Source: Clostridia bacterium
GTDB lineage: Bacteria; Bacillota; Clostridia; TANB77; CAG-508
Direction of reading: 5' to 3'
Assembly (NCBI GenBank): GCA_022796855.1
Contig: JAAWJM010000010.1
Span: 1 to 55,248, forward strand
Length of the DNA: 55,248 nt
Shown here: positions 18,186 through 27,938 of the stretch, in pieces
How positions within the stretch are numbered: position 1 is the stretch's first letter
Layout: each line of letters begins with the position of its first letter
The notes under the pieces: model-generated
What the model was told of the DNA's origin: nothing
The model's input: the letters and a program-made list of their open reading frames with translations, nothing else
The model's database searches: none
Made by a program: the position numbers and the translations under genes

Positions 18186-20325
18186 TTGAACAAAGATAAA
18201 AAAGAATTAATTTGGAATTTTATAAATGATAAGACTTATGTGCCAATGAAGAAAAAAGAAATGGCACAAGTATTGATGGTGCCAAAAGAAGAGTTACAGG
18301 AATTGCAATCGGTTTTAGAGGAGTTAGAACGAGAATACAAAATACGAAAAAATAGAAAAAACCAGTATATTATAATGGACGAGCCATATGTTCAAGGGGT
18401 GTACCATAGGCACCAAAAGGGATTCGGATTTGTGATAGTAGAAAACGAAGAAGAAATCCATATTGCAAGTACACAAGCAGGAAGTGCATTAGATGGAGAT
18501 GTGGTTTTGGTAAAAATATTAGAAGAAACAAGCAACCAAAAAAAGGAAGGGAAAATTGTAAAAATTTTAAAAAGGGAAATTCGAGAATTAGTAGGAACCT
18601 TTAAAAATAGTAAAAACTTCGGTTTTGTGGTACCAGATAACCCTAAACTAGGAACGGATATTTTTATTTCTAAAAAGAAATTTAAGGGAGCAAGAAACCA
18701 AGATAAAGTGGTTGTAAAAATTATCAAATACCCAGAGAAACGGAAAAAGTGCAGAAGGGGAAATTGTAGAAATCATTGGAAAAACCAATCAAGCGGGAGT
18801 AGACATGATGTGCTTGGTAAGAGAATACCATTTGCCATATGAATTTCCAGAACCTGTGCTAGAAGAGGCAAAACAAATTCGTGAAAAAATCGAAATAAAA
18901 GATATTCCAAACCGAGTTGATTTACGAGATAAATTGATTTTTACCATAGATGGAGAAGATGCCAAAGATTTGGATGATGCGGTTTGTGTAGAACGTTTGG
19001 AAAATGGAAATTACAAACTAGGGGTGCATATTGCTGATGTTAGCTATTATGTAAAAGAAGGCACCAATTTAGATAGAGAAGCTTATCTACGAGGAACTAG
19101 TATTTATATGCTAGACCGAGTTATTCCTATGTTACCACAAACATTATCCAATGGAATTTGTAGCCTAAACCAAGGAGAAGACCGTTTTACCTTATCGGTT
19201 GAAATGGAAGTTACACCATCTGGAGAAGTAATTGACTCCGAAGTTTTCAAAGCAGTTATTAATGTAACCAAACGAATGAGTTATACTGATATTACCAAAA
19301 TTTTAGAAAATTCAGATGAAGAAGTGGTAAAGAAATACGAACCATACTTAGAGGAATTTCGAAAAATGGAGGAACTAGCCATTATTTTGCAAAAAAGAAG
19401 AAAAATGATGGGAAGTTTAGATTTGGACTTACCAGAAAGTAAAGTGACATTAGATGAAAATGGAAAGGCCATTGAAATTGGAAAATATGAATTGACTTTT
19501 GCTAACTCGATTATTGAGCAATTTATGCTAACAGCCAATGAAACCATAGCAGAAAAATTCTATTGGCTAGAAGCTCCATTTATTTATCGTGTACATGAAG
19601 TACCAAGTTTAGAAAAAGTAAATGAACTAAATAAGTTTCTATTTGGTTTTGGTTATCAAATTAAAGGAAACAAAGAAAATTTACATCCAAAGGAATTTAG
19701 TAAAATATTAGAAGATATCAAACAAAAGCCAGAAGAAAGGGTAATTTCTACGTTACTTCTTCGTACATTAAAAGTAGCAAAATACGAAAATCAAAACAAA
19801 GGGCATTTTGGAATTGCAAGTAAATTTTATTGTCATTTTACTTCTCCTATTCGAAGATATCCAGATTTATGGATACATCGTATGATTTCAAATTACTTAA
19901 GTGTGGGTTATGATGTAAAAGAAGAATGGAAGGAAGAATATGAAAGACTTGCAGAAGTGGTTGCTGAGCAGTCTTCTGAAAGAGAAAAAATTGCTGGAAA
20001 AGTGGAAAGAGATAGTATCGATTTAAAGAAAGCAGAATATATGCAAGATAAAATTGGGAATGTGTATGATGGTATGATTAGTAGTGTTACGAATTTTGGT
20101 ATTTTTGTGGAACTCGAAAATACAGTAGAAGGACTAATCCGTTTTGAAAATTTAGGAGAAAATGAGTATTTTATTTATGATGATGAGCATAAACATTTAA
20201 TAGGAGAAAAAACAAATAAGGTATACAAATTAGGAGATAAAATAAAAATACAAGTAATCGAAGCAAACAAAGAAACCAGAAAAATAGCATTCGCCAAGGT
20301 TACAGATGATAATGAAACATTGTAG
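18186..20325 (+). CDS. rnr: Ribonuclease R, with one CGGA site
   Basis: 3'-5' exoribonuclease of about 712 residues. The TTG at 18186 follows AGAGGAGGAAAACA. There is an N-terminal winged-helix region, cold-shock domains (GFGFVIVE and NFGFVVPDN), the catalytic RNB domain (TIDGEDAKDLDDAV with the metal-binding aspartates; HFTSPIRRYPDL) and a C-terminal S1 domain (GMISSVTNFGIFVELENTVEGLI). The zero frame breaks at CGGA 18741-18744; skipping C gives PEKGKSAEGEIVEIIGK and joins both parts. Length 2140 = 3n+1 fits. The stop TAG lies within a dispersed repeat starting TGTAGGGG. RNase R partners tmRNA in quality control. Confidence 0.92.
18741..18744 (+). other. CGGA +1 recoding site 6 (rnr)
   Basis: Context GAG AAA C GGA AAA AGT. 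The join lies between cold-shock domain 2 and the RNB domain. Confidence 0.85.
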
Positions 20326-20403
20326 GGGTCGGTCTTGTGTCCGACCCGAAAACAAGAACATGAAACATAAAAAACGGGTCGATAAAGGGCATCGCCCCAT
20401 ACA
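20321..20403. repeat. Dispersed palindromic repeat, family B copy 2 (inverted pair)
   Basis: TGTAGGGGTCGG...CCGACCC at the left, and the reverse complement of a TGTATGGGGCGATGCCC...CGACCC unit at the right. The inverted ends are MITE-like. The left end supplies the rnr stop codon. Confidence 0.65.
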
Positions 20404-20426
20404 AACAATCGAAAGGGGAAATTTTT

Positions 20427-20975
20427 ATGAAAGAACAATTACAGCCAAGCACAAGTTTGGCACCAATACCAGCGGTTATGGTATCTTGTGGCAATATGGA
20501 GAAAGCTAATATTACTACAATTGCATGGACAGGAGTGCTAAATTCCGAACCACCACTTGTGTATGTATCGATTAGACCATCAAGACATTCTTATGAAATC
20601 ATCAAACAAACCAAAGAATTTATCATTAATCTTCCAGATGAAAATTTAGTATGGGCAACCGACTTTTGCGGAACGAAAACAGGAAAAGATATGGATAAAT
20701 TCAAAAGTGCTAACCTTACGAAAGAAGCAGGAAAAATAGTAACAGCTCCTAGTATTAAAGAATGCCCAATTAATTTGGAATGTAAGTTAAAAGAAATAAA
20801 ACACCTTGGTTCACACGATATGTTTATTGGGGAAGTAGTTTGTGTGAATGCTAAACCAGAACTTGTGGAAAATGGCAAAGTAAACTTAGCAAAAGCAAGT
20901 CTTATTACCTACTTAGGAAATGAGTATTATGTAGCAAATAAAAAAGTAGGAAATAGAGGAATTTGTTTACAATAA
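20427..20975 (+). CDS. Flavin reductase-like / flavoredoxin-family protein
   Basis: A 182-residue FMN-binding split-barrel protein. Landmarks are PAVMVSCG near the start, NITTIAWTGVLNSEPPLVYVSIRPSRHSYEII (the flavin-phosphate region), the FIINLP turn, the WATDFCGTKTGKDMDKF segment and HDMFIGEVV. Relatives bind FMN and act as flavin reductases or electron-transfer proteins in anaerobes. The partner is unknown here. RBS AAAGGGGA precedes the ATG. Confidence 0.85.
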   Translation: MKEQLQPSTSLAPIPAVMVSCGNMEKANITTIAWTGVLNSEPPLVYVSIRPSRHSYEIIKQTKEFIINLPDENLVWATDFCGTKTGKDMDKFKSANLTKEAGKIVTAPSIKECPINLECKLKEIKHLGSHDMFIGEVVCVNAKPELVENGKVNLAKASLITYLGNEYYVANKKVGNRGICLQ

Positions 20976-21017
20976 ATAAAAAAATTTGAAAAAACAGGAA
21001 ATACCGAATGTAAACCT

Positions 21018-21045
21018 TGCAAATTGTCTCAAATTGTGCTATGAT
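21018..21045 (+). promoter_or_regulatory. Probable promoter
   Basis: TTGCAA (21018-21023), 16-base spacer, TATGAT (21040-21045), 60 bases before the ATG at 21108. Confidence 0.55.
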
Positions 21046-21107
21046 ATAGCGTATTGGTAAACAATACCAAAACTTATCCAAGAAAAAACAAAAGGAGGGT
21101 AATACCA

Positions 21108-21584
21108 ATGTGGATGAGGGCATGTATACTTGCTCTAACAATAGGAGCAAGTGCACAAACAGCAGAAAAAACGTTTGCTTTAAGAGAGTGTGAACGGGAA
21201 ATTTCCGAAAGGCGACAGGAATATACCGTTGCTTATGAGGAAGAGGCAATTTCGGAGGACTTCTATGAGGCAGTAACAAGCTTTTTAGAGGAAACACAGA
21301 AGAATTTAACCTCTGAAAACTGCGTAGAGGCATATTCCGATTTCGTGGACGATTATCAGGATTTGTTACGGCAATATCCCAAAGAAGCAATAATAGCTTC
21401 TAATGATAATATACACGAAAATGAAACTCTGGGTATAGTAGAGCAGACAAGACGTGAATATAATTTAGATATGTGTTATATTCAGAAAGAACTCAAAATA
21501 TATGGCGAGTATGTGGATTTTGAACTTTCCGAAGAAGAGTTTGAAGAGGCGCTGCTAACGGTAACCGAAGACAACAAGGATTAG
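21108..21584 (+). CDS. Secreted or membrane-attached protein of unknown function, atypical codon use
   Basis: A 158-residue protein starting at ATG 21108 after AAAGGAGGG. It has an N-terminal hydrophobic segment (ACILALTIGASAQTA), likely a signal peptide, then a Glu-rich, mostly helical body with no recognised domain. Codon use differs from its neighbours: CGG for arginine twice (21195-21197 and 21369-21371), plus CTG, GCG and AGG. These CGG codons are followed by G and C, not A, and the frame continues normally through them. The composition suggests recent acquisition. It is probably co-transcribed with the tiny membrane peptide downstream. Confidence 0.65.
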   Translation: MWMRACILALTIGASAQTAEKTFALRECEREISERRQEYTVAYEEEAISEDFYEAVTSFLEETQKNLTSENCVEAYSDFVDDYQDLLRQYPKEAIIASNDNIHENETLGIVEQTRREYNLDMCYIQKELKIYGEYVDFELSEEEFEEALLTVTEDNKD

Positions 21585-21604
21585 GCAAACAAGGAGGAGT
21601 CGAA

Positions 21605-21709
21605 TGAAAAAAGCAATTAAAGCAGTAGGCATTTTAGCTACTGTGATGGTAGTTGTAGTCGTTGTCATTTTTTGTGCAATGGACGAAGATATAACAAATA
21701 TGATTTAAA
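21605..21709 (+). CDS. 34-residue membrane peptide
   Basis: ATG 21605 is preceded by AAGGAGGAG. The peptide is MKKAIKAVGILATVMVV... with one strongly hydrophobic helix (residues ~7-25) and an acidic tail (DEDITNMI). It starts 20 bases after the preceding stop. The function is unknown; single-helix peptides of this size occur as small regulators or type I toxins, but nothing here proves either. Confidence 0.6.
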
Positions 21710-21717
21710 ATGTTTGT

Positions 21718-21764
21718 ACCAAAAGGGGGCAGATGCGAAAGTATCTAGCCTCTTTTTGGTATGT
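21718..21764 (+). terminator. Terminator after the small operon
   Basis: ACCAAAA-GGGGC-GAT / ATC-AGCC-CTTTTTGGT hairpin with a T run inside the 3' arm. Confidence 0.65.
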
Positions 21765-21878
21765 AGAAAAATGTCGCAAACTTCTTATAAATCGCTAAAA
21801 CTTCCTATGTTTTGCTATTGGAAAATATTACCAAATGAATTATAATATGTTTAGTAAAATACAAAAGGAGGTACTAAA

Positions 21879-22202
21879 GTGGAGACAAGTTACCAAGAAA
21901 AAGATAAGTTACTCATATTTGAAATGACAGAAGAAATTGATCATCATACCACAGAAAAAATAAGGAGGAAAATGGACCATGAAATTACAAGATATATGCC
22001 AAGAAAAATTGTGTTTAATTTTAATCAAGTTACTTTTATGGACAGTGCAGGGATTGGAATGTTAATGGGAAGGTATAAGCTAGCAAAAATGTTAGGAAGT
22101 AAGGTGGAAATTATGAAGATACAACCAAGTGTAAGAAAAGTGCTAGAAATGAGCGGAGTATTAAAGATAATTCCTTTAACGGAAGATACTATGGCAGGAT
22201 AA
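21879..22202 (+). CDS. spoIIAA: Anti-sigma F factor antagonist SpoIIAA
   Basis: A 107-residue STAS-domain protein starting at GTG 21879 after GGAGGTACTAAA. The phosphorylation loop FMDSAGIGMLMGRY contains the conserved serine (about Ser58). Dephosphorylated SpoIIAA binds SpoIIAB and frees sigma F in the forespore. It is the first gene of the spoIIA operon, followed by spoIIAB and sigF in the standard order. Confidence 0.92.
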   Translation: METSYQEKDKLLIFEMTEEIDHHTTEKIRRKMDHEITRYMPRKIVFNFNQVTFMDSAGIGMLMGRYKLAKMLGSKVEIMKIQPSVRKVLEMSGVLKIIPLTEDTMAG

Positions 22203-22382
22203 AATATAAATTAATCTTTGATAGAAATAGAAGCATATAAAAGTTGATAGAAATAAAACATAATCATAAGAAAACTTGATAGAAAATGAAAGAATAGAAA
22301 AACTTTTTACAAAAGAAAAAAGGTTTATAGGTAAAACCTTCATAAAAACCTAAATATATAGATACAAGGAATGAGATGTAAC

Positions 22383-22868
22383 ATGAAAAACTTATACGAT
22401 AATGAAATGAAATTAGAGTTTTTAAGTAAATCCAATAATGAGGCATTTGCGCGTATTAGTGTAGCTGCTTTTGTTTCCCAGTTAGACCCTACCATAGAAG
22501 AATTAGCCGATATTAAAACCGCTGTTTCAGAAGCGGTAACCAATTCTATTATACATGGCTATGAAGACACCGAAGGACAAATTGAATTAATCTGTAAAAT
22601 ATTTGCTAATACCGTTGTGATTGAAATATCAGATAAGGGAAAAGGAATTGAAAACATCGATATTGCCAAAGAACCACTCTATACTACAAAACCAGATTTA
22701 GAACGTTCTGGTATGGGATTTACTATTATGGAAAGCTTTATGGATGACTTAGAGGTGGAATCAATTTTGGGCTTAGGAACCAAAATAACCATGAAAAAAG
22801 TAATCCAAAAACAAGAGCCAAAAGAAGAAAAACAAGAAGGAAAAATTTTTAGTTCCTTTAGAATATAA
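22383..22868 (+). CDS. spoIIAB: Anti-sigma F factor SpoIIAB
   Basis: A GHKL serine kinase of 161 residues. ATG 22383 is chosen over 22371 because AAGGA (22366-22370) abuts the earlier ATG, and because the family starts [17 protein letters not shown]. Motifs are the N-box [15 protein letters not shown], the G1 box ISDKGKGI and the G2 box [11 protein letters not shown]. It binds sigma F and phosphorylates SpoIIAA. It is 180 bases downstream of spoIIAA, a longer gap than usual, with no gene in it. Confidence 0.92.
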   Translation: MKNLYDNEMKLEFLSKSNNEAFARISVAAFVSQLDPTIEELADIKTAVSEAVTNSIIHGYEDTEGQIELICKIFANTVVIEISDKGKGIENIDIAKEPLYTTKPDLERSGMGFTIMESFMDDLEVESILGLGTKITMKKVIQKQEPKEEKQEGKIFSSFRI

Positions 22869-22885
22869 GAAAGGGTGCTTTGTAT

Positions 22886-23603
22886 ATGTACGAAAAAAAT
22901 TTTGCAGACATAGAAAAAGCCCAAGCACGGAGACAATGACGCCATGTCAAGATTGGTGGAAAATAACCAAGGACTCATATGGAACATTGTAAAACGTTTT
23001 ACTGGTAGAGGCTATGAAACAGAAGACCTTTACCAAATAGGATGTATGGGCTTTATTAAGGCAATGAAGCGATTTTGTGTGAATTATGAAGTACAAGTTT
23101 CAACATATGCAGTACCATATATATTAGGAGAAATAAAACGATACATACGAGATGATGGAATGATAAAAGTAAGTAGAAGTACAAAAGAACTAGCTATTAA
23201 AATACGAGAATTGCAAAAAGAATATTTAGCAAAAACAGGGGAAGAAATTACCATTTTAGAAATGGCAAAAAGGTTAAAAGTGCCAAAGGAAGAAATTACC
23301 TATGCAATGGATTCATTAAGACCAGTTTCTTCTATTTATGAAGAAACTTCTGATAATGATGCTAGAAGTATTCTCGATAAAATGCCAAATGTAAAAGATG
23401 AAACCAATCATATTGTCAACAAAATTGCGTTAAAACAACTAATTGAAAAATTAGAAGACCGAGAAAAACAAATTATTTTATTACGATTTTATAAAGATAA
23501 GACACAATCTGAAGTAGCAAAGGTCTTAGGAATTACACAAGTTCAAGTTTCACGAATTGAGAAAAAAATACTAAATTCCATGAAACTAAAACTAACCTGT
23601 TAA
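22886..23603 (+). CDS. sigF: Sporulation sigma factor SigF, with a CGGA site at codon 15
   Basis: The third gene of the spoIIA operon. ATG 22886 opens MYEKNFADIEKAQA. The in-frame CGGA at 22928-22931, read as Gly, gives KAQAGDNDAMSRLVENNQGLIWNIVKRF, the classic start of sigma F/G. The zero frame would stop within three codons (TGA 22938-22940). Region 2 (EDLYQIGCMGFIKAMKRF, STYAVPYILGEIKRYIRDDG), region 3 and region 4 helix-turn-helix (TQSEVAKVLGITQVQVSRIEKKIL) follow. Length 718 = 3n+1 fits one quadruplet; the product is about 238 residues. The usual start sits 17 bases after the spoIIAB stop. Translation of the whole protein depends on the recoding. Confidence 0.9.
22928..22931 (+). other. 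CGGA +1 recoding site 7 (sigF)
   Basis: Context CAA GCA C GGA GAC AAT GAC. It restores the conserved GDN of sigma F. Confidence 0.88.
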
Positions 23604-23632
23604 ACTGTAGCTAATTAGAAATAATACGTAAG

Positions 23633-23697
23633 AACCCCCAGCCGCTTAAGCGGCAGCCCCCTTGTTAAAGGGGCTTTCCTGTAAAGCCTTCGAAGAT
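23633..23697. repeat. Dispersed GC-rich palindromic repeat, family A copy 2
   Basis: AACCCCCAGCCGCTTAAGCGGC hairpin, then CCCCCTTGTTAAAGGGG and CTTCGAAG; related to 11801-11867. Confidence 0.7.
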
Positions 23698-23766
23698 TGT
23701 ATGCAATAAGCAAATATAAAATGATAAAAGTGAACAGTTTGAACAATATTAAAGAAAGGACATAAT

Positions 23767-24775
23767 ATGAGAAAAATAGTAATAGGGATTATTTTGTTTG
23801 TGCAAATCATTTTTCTAATTCCGGTTATCTTTACAAAAGGATTTCAGACAAAACAAACAAGTACAGAAGTAAACTTAGGCCCAAATGCTGTAAGTGAAGA
23901 AACAAAAACGGAAGACTACAACTATGGTGAATACCAAACCCTAAAGCTCTTACATGCAAAAACCGGTGAGGTAGAAGAAGTAAAATTAGATGAATACTTA
24001 TGCCATGTGGTATCTGCTGAAATGCCAGTCGATTTTGAAGAAGAAGCACTAAAGGCACAAGCCGTTGTGGCACGAACCTATACCATTTTTAAAATTACCA
24101 CACAAGGAAAAAAACATGAAAACGCAGATATTTGTGATGATAGTAGCTGTTGCCAAGCTTGGGTATCAAAAGAAGATAGACTTGCTAGATGGGAAGAAAA
24201 TGTAAGAGAAGAAAACTGGAAAAAAATAGAACAGGTAGTAAATGAGACAAAAGGAAAATTAATTACCTATGAAGGAAAGCCAATCAATGCTTTTTTTCAT
24301 TCGAATAGTGGGGGGAAAACAGAAATTCCAGTTAATGTGTGGGGCGGAAGTTATCCCTATTTACAAGCAGTAGAAACCTCACGGAGAAGATGCCTATAGC
24401 CAATATCACTCAGAAGTAGTTTTAACAAAAGATGAGTTTGTTCATAAAATAAAACAAAAGCATAATCATTTTGAAATCGATTTTAGCAAAGAAGATGCGA
24501 TTATGGTAAAAGAAAAAACAGATAGTAATCGAGTAAAGACCCTAAAGGTAGGAAATTTAGAATTAGCAGGGGTAGAAGTGCGAACATTACTAGGGCTTCG
24601 CTCTACCGATTTTACTTATACCATAGAAGGCAATAACATCAAATTTTCAGTTATTGGCTATGGGCATGGAGTAGGCATGAGCCAAACAGGAGCCGATGCT
24701 CTTGCAAAACAAGGCAAAAATTACGAAGAAATCATCAAACATTTTTATACAGGGGTAGAAGTAATCGACATGTAA
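23767..24775 (+). CDS. spoIID: Stage II sporulation protein D, with one CGGA site
   Basis: A peptidoglycan lytic transglycosylase for engulfment, about 335 residues. It has an N-terminal membrane helix (residues 3-20), then the SpoIID domain: LDEYLCHVVSAEMPVDFEEEALKAQAVVARTY (the catalytic Glu is in AEMP), the Cys/His zinc-type segment DICDDSSCCQAW, FFHSNSGGKTE, and the C-terminal GYGHGVGMSQTGADALAKQG. The zero frame ends at 24399; CGGA 24382-24385 read as Gly gives VETSGEDAYSQYHSEV and joins both parts. Length 1009 = 3n+1. The next gene is spoIIQ, its engulfment partner. Confidence 0.92.
24382..24385 (+). other. CGGA +1 recoding site 8 (spoIID)
   Basis: Context ACC TCA C GGA GAA GAT GCC. 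The zero frame meets TAG four codons later. Confidence 0.88.
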
Positions 24776-24866
24776 AAATGAAATTTTTACCATTTTTGAA
24801 ATTCATTGTATAAATTTTAAAAATATAGGAAATACTTTAACTAAATTCAAATTTAGGAGGAGTATT

Positions 24867-25694
24867 ATGAGAAGAAATTCGAGAAGAAGCCAGAAAGAAG
24901 AAAAAAATTATAATGTACTTTATATGGGAGGAAGTATTTTACTAATTGGAATTATTGCATTTGTGATTACCTTTGTCGCATATGGAAACAAGATGGATAA
25001 ACAAGCAAGTTTAGATAATCAAAAAATAGCAAGTCTTGTACAAGGAAGTAGCAAAGATAGTGAAGAAGTAAGTACAAGTATGGGTAAAACAGTAGAAGAA
25101 GTGCAAAATGAAGAAAAAACGGCTGAAAATACAAGCAAAAATGCAAATACCAATACAACAAAAACAAATCCAACCACAAATACAAAGACAACCAAAAGCA
25201 ATACCAATACCGTAAAAAAGCAAGAAACTACGAAAGCTTCTGAAAACAAAAAGACAGAAACACCAAAAGAAGAAAACAAACAAGAACCATTAACTTTTAC
25301 AAAACCAGTAGAAGGAGAAATGGTAAAAGAATATGCAAAAGATAAATTAGTATATTCGGAAACTTTAGAAGAATGGACTACTCATTTAGGTTGGGACATA
25401 AAAGCAGATAAAACTACAGTTGTAAAAGCGGCAGCAAATGGAAAAGTAAAATCCATTAAAAATGACCCAAGATATGGTTTATCCATCATCATTGAACACA
25501 CTGACGGATATGAAACGTTATATGCAAGTTTGTTATCAACTGAATTTGTAACCGTGGGAGAAGAGGTAAAACAGGGACAAAGCATAGGAACAGTAGGAAA
25601 TTCAGGAGCATTTGAAGTGGCAGATGAAACACATTTGCATTTTGAAATAATCCAAAATGGAGCATCCATCGACCCAAGCACATTTATAAAATAG
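24867..25694 (+). CDS. spoIIQ: Stage II sporulation protein Q-like M23 protein
   Basis: A 275-residue protein with a basic N-terminus, a membrane helix (about residues 24-44), a long Asn/Thr/Lys linker and a C-terminal M23 LytM domain (about 145-275). Both zinc-ligand motifs remain: HLGWD and HLHFE, as in clostridial SpoIIQ and unlike Bacillus SpoIIQ, which lost one. In the forespore membrane it pairs with SpoIIIAH and with the SpoIID-based engulfment machinery. It lies 90 bases after spoIID. RBS AGGAGG. Confidence 0.85.
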   Translation: MRRNSRRSQKEEKNYNVLYMGGSILLIGIIAFVITFVAYGNKMDKQASLDNQKIASLVQGSSKDSEEVSTSMGKTVEEVQNEEKTAENTSKNANTNTTKTNPTTNTKTTKSNTNTVKKQETTKASENKKTETPKEENKQEPLTFTKPVEGEMVKEYAKDKLVYSETLEEWTTHLGWDIKADKTTVVKAAANGKVKSIKNDPRYGLSIIIEHTDGYETLYASLLSTEFVTVGEEVKQGQSIGTVGNSGAFEVADETHLHFEIIQNGASIDPSTFIK

Positions 25695-25725
25695 AAAATG
25701 TGTTAAATAATTTATAAAATCCTGA

Positions 25726-25753
25726 AAGAACACTTGAAAAGTGTTCTTTTTTG
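25726..25753 (+). terminator. Terminator after spoIIQ
   Basis: AAGAACACTT / AAGTGTTCTT hairpin followed by T residues. Confidence 0.85.
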
Positions 25754-25819
25754 GTATAGAATACTTCTATGTATAAAGAAAGAAAAAAGTGGTACATTAA
25801 GAAAAAATGGAGGTAAGGA

Positions 25820-26479
25820 ATGATTACATTAGAGGATGTAAAGAACAATAAGGAAGTACAAGCCTTAATTGAAGGGACACAAAAGCAGTTAAATGTATTG
25901 GGGTATACGGAACATTCCGTAAGGCATATTAGTATTGTTTCTAAAAGAGCAGCTGATATTTTAGAGACATTTGATTATCCCAAAGAACGAATTGAGCTTG
26001 CAAAAATTGCAGGATATTTACATGATATTGGAAATTGTGTCAACCGTGTTGATCATGCACAGTCTGGAGCGTTACTGGCATATAACATTTTAAAAGATAT
26101 GGGAATGAATGATAAAGACCGAATTGAAATTATGATGGCAATTGGAAACCATGATGAGCAGACAGGAACTGCTGTTAGCGATATTTCGGCAGCCCTTATT
26201 TTAGCGGATAAATCCGATGTTCATAGAGACCGTGTGGTCAATAAAAATATTGCAACTTTCGGAAAACACGATAAAGTAAATTATGCAGTAACACATACAA
26301 GATTAGATATCGATAAAGAAGATAGAAAAATCACATTAAATATTAATATCGATACAGAAATTTGTCCTGTGTTAGACTATTTTGAAATCTTTATGGATAG
26401 GACCATGATGAGCAAATATGCAGCTAAATACTTACATGTATGGTTTGGTCTTGTGATTAATAATACGAAATTATTATAA
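25820..26479 (+). CDS. HD-domain phosphohydrolase
   Basis: A 219-residue HD superfamily protein. Metal-binding landmarks are HSVRHI, GYLHDIGNCVNRVDHAQSGA (the HD pair and a following His), GNHDEQTG and LADKSDVHRDRV. Such proteins hydrolyse nucleotides or cyclic nucleotides; the substrate cannot be read from the sequence. RBS GGAGG. The secDF pair follows after an 85-base gap. Confidence 0.85.
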   Translation: MITLEDVKNNKEVQALIEGTQKQLNVLGYTEHSVRHISIVSKRAADILETFDYPKERIELAKIAGYLHDIGNCVNRVDHAQSGALLAYNILKDMGMNDKDRIEIMMAIGNHDEQTGTAVSDISAALILADKSDVHRDRVVNKNIATFGKHDKVNYAVTHTRLDIDKEDRKITLNINIDTEICPVLDYFEIFMDRTMMSKYAAKYLHVWFGLVINNTKLL

Positions 26480-26564
26480 AAATAAAGAAGGCACGTTTGA
26501 AAACGAAAAACAATAGGGTTTCATAAAACGTATGTCTTTAAGGAAAGGAATGTAAGAAGAAAAC

Positions 26565-27923
26565 ATGGAAACAAGAAAATTAGGAAAAATTTTAATGGTA
26601 TTATGTGTGATAGCAATTTGCCTTATTTCGTTTGTTGGAATTTTGGTAAGCAAACAAGGGCAGATGAAAAATGTATTACCAGAATATCGTTTGGGAATGA
26701 ATTTAACAGGAGGAAGAGTATCAAAATTTAAGATTAGTGAAAAAACAGAGGATACAATTTATGATGCAGAAGGAAAGGTGACCAATGAAGGTACCAATGA
26801 AGATGGTTCTCTAAAAGAAGGATATCGAAAAGAAACAAAACCAGTGAATGCGGAGGATTGTTTAAATATTGATAACTATCAAAAAGCAAAGAAGGTAATG
26901 GAAAACCGTTTGAAAAGTATGGGGATTAGCGAATACCTAGTAAAATTAAATGAACAAACAGGAGAAATGCTAATTGAAATCCCAGAAGATATGAAAACAG
27001 ACCAAACCTTATCAAGTCTTACTTATGTAGGAAAATTTGAAATAAAGGATAATGACACCAAAGAAGTGCTATTAGATAATAAAGATGTAAAACGTGCCTC
27101 TGTTGTATATGGTAGCACAAGTTCTGGTACAGCAGTGTATTTAAGTGTTGAATTTGGGAAAGAAGGAAAACAAAAATTAGAAGATATTACAAAAACATAT
27201 ATATCGAAAACCGATGAAGAGGGAAATACCGTAACTAAAAATGTTAGCATCGAATTAGATGGAGATAGTTTAATTACTACCTATTTTGGAGAAACCATTT
27301 CAACAGGAATTTTACAGTTATCGATTGGAACGGCATCTACTTCTAATGAACAAATAACGACATATATTGAGCAAGCAAGTAGAGTAGCAGGATTGGTTGA
27401 TAGTGGGGCTATGCCAATTGTATATGAATTAGAAGAAAATAACTTTATTTCCAATAAAGACAATATGGTCATCGTAAAAGCAATCATGATGGTACTTTTC
27501 GTAACTGTTATGATAGGACTTATCTATTGGATTGTAAAATATAAAATGAATGGACTTTTTGCTGCAATTTCGTATATAGGGCTTTTGGCGATTGTATTAC
27601 TTGTTCTTCGTTATGCCAATGTAGTAATTGCATTTGAGGCATTGGTAGCAGTAATTAGTATATTTGTTGCAAATTATGCCGTATTACAATATATTTTAGG
27701 AAAACTACAAAAAACACAAGAAACCAAAGAAGAAATAATAAAAGAAACCTATAAACATTTTGCAAGTATTTTTGCACCACTATTTATATTAGGAATTGTA
27801 TTTACTTTTGTATCATGGCTACCAATAGCAAGTATTGGTATGATCCTATTTTGGGGCTTAACGGCACTTGCAATTTACGATTATATGAGTATGAAATTTT
27901 TATTTGATGAGGTAGAAAAATAG
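26565..27923 (+). CDS. secD: Protein translocase subunit SecD (compact)
   Basis: A 452-residue SecD-like protein. The N-terminal helix is at residues 8-28, followed by YRLGMNLTGGRVSKF (the SecD D1 motif, normally GLDLxGG), the periplasmic P1 domain (VMENRLKSMGISEYLVKL), and SIGTASTSNEQI...ASRVAGLVDSGAMPIVYE before the membrane bundle (about residues 300-440). SecDF uses the ion gradient to aid late protein export. The helical bundle is followed closely by the partner gene. Confidence 0.85.
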   Translation: METRKLGKILMVLCVIAICLISFVGILVSKQGQMKNVLPEYRLGMNLTGGRVSKFKISEKTEDTIYDAEGKVTNEGTNEDGSLKEGYRKETKPVNAEDCLNIDNYQKAKKVMENRLKSMGISEYLVKLNEQTGEMLIEIPEDMKTDQTLSSLTYVGKFEIKDNDTKEVLLDNKDVKRASVVYGSTSSGTAVYLSVEFGKEGKQKLEDITKTYISKTDEEGNTVTKNVSIELDGDSLITTYFGETISTGILQLSIGTASTSNEQITTYIEQASRVAGLVDSGAMPIVYELEENNFISNKDNMVIVKAIMMVLFVTVMIGLIYWIVKYKMNGLFAAISYIGLLAIVLLVLRYANVVIAFEALVAVISIFVANYAVLQYILGKLQKTQETKEEIIKETYKHFASIFAPLFILGIVFTFVSWLPIASIGMILFWGLTALAIYDYMSMKFLFDEVEK

Positions 27924-27938
27924 AGAGGAGAAATAGAT

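Noticed and set aside
21195..21198. CGGG in the 158-residue gene as a recoding site
   Set aside because: Shifting frame here gives a stop after about thirty codons and a basic, unprotein-like sequence; the zero frame is better.
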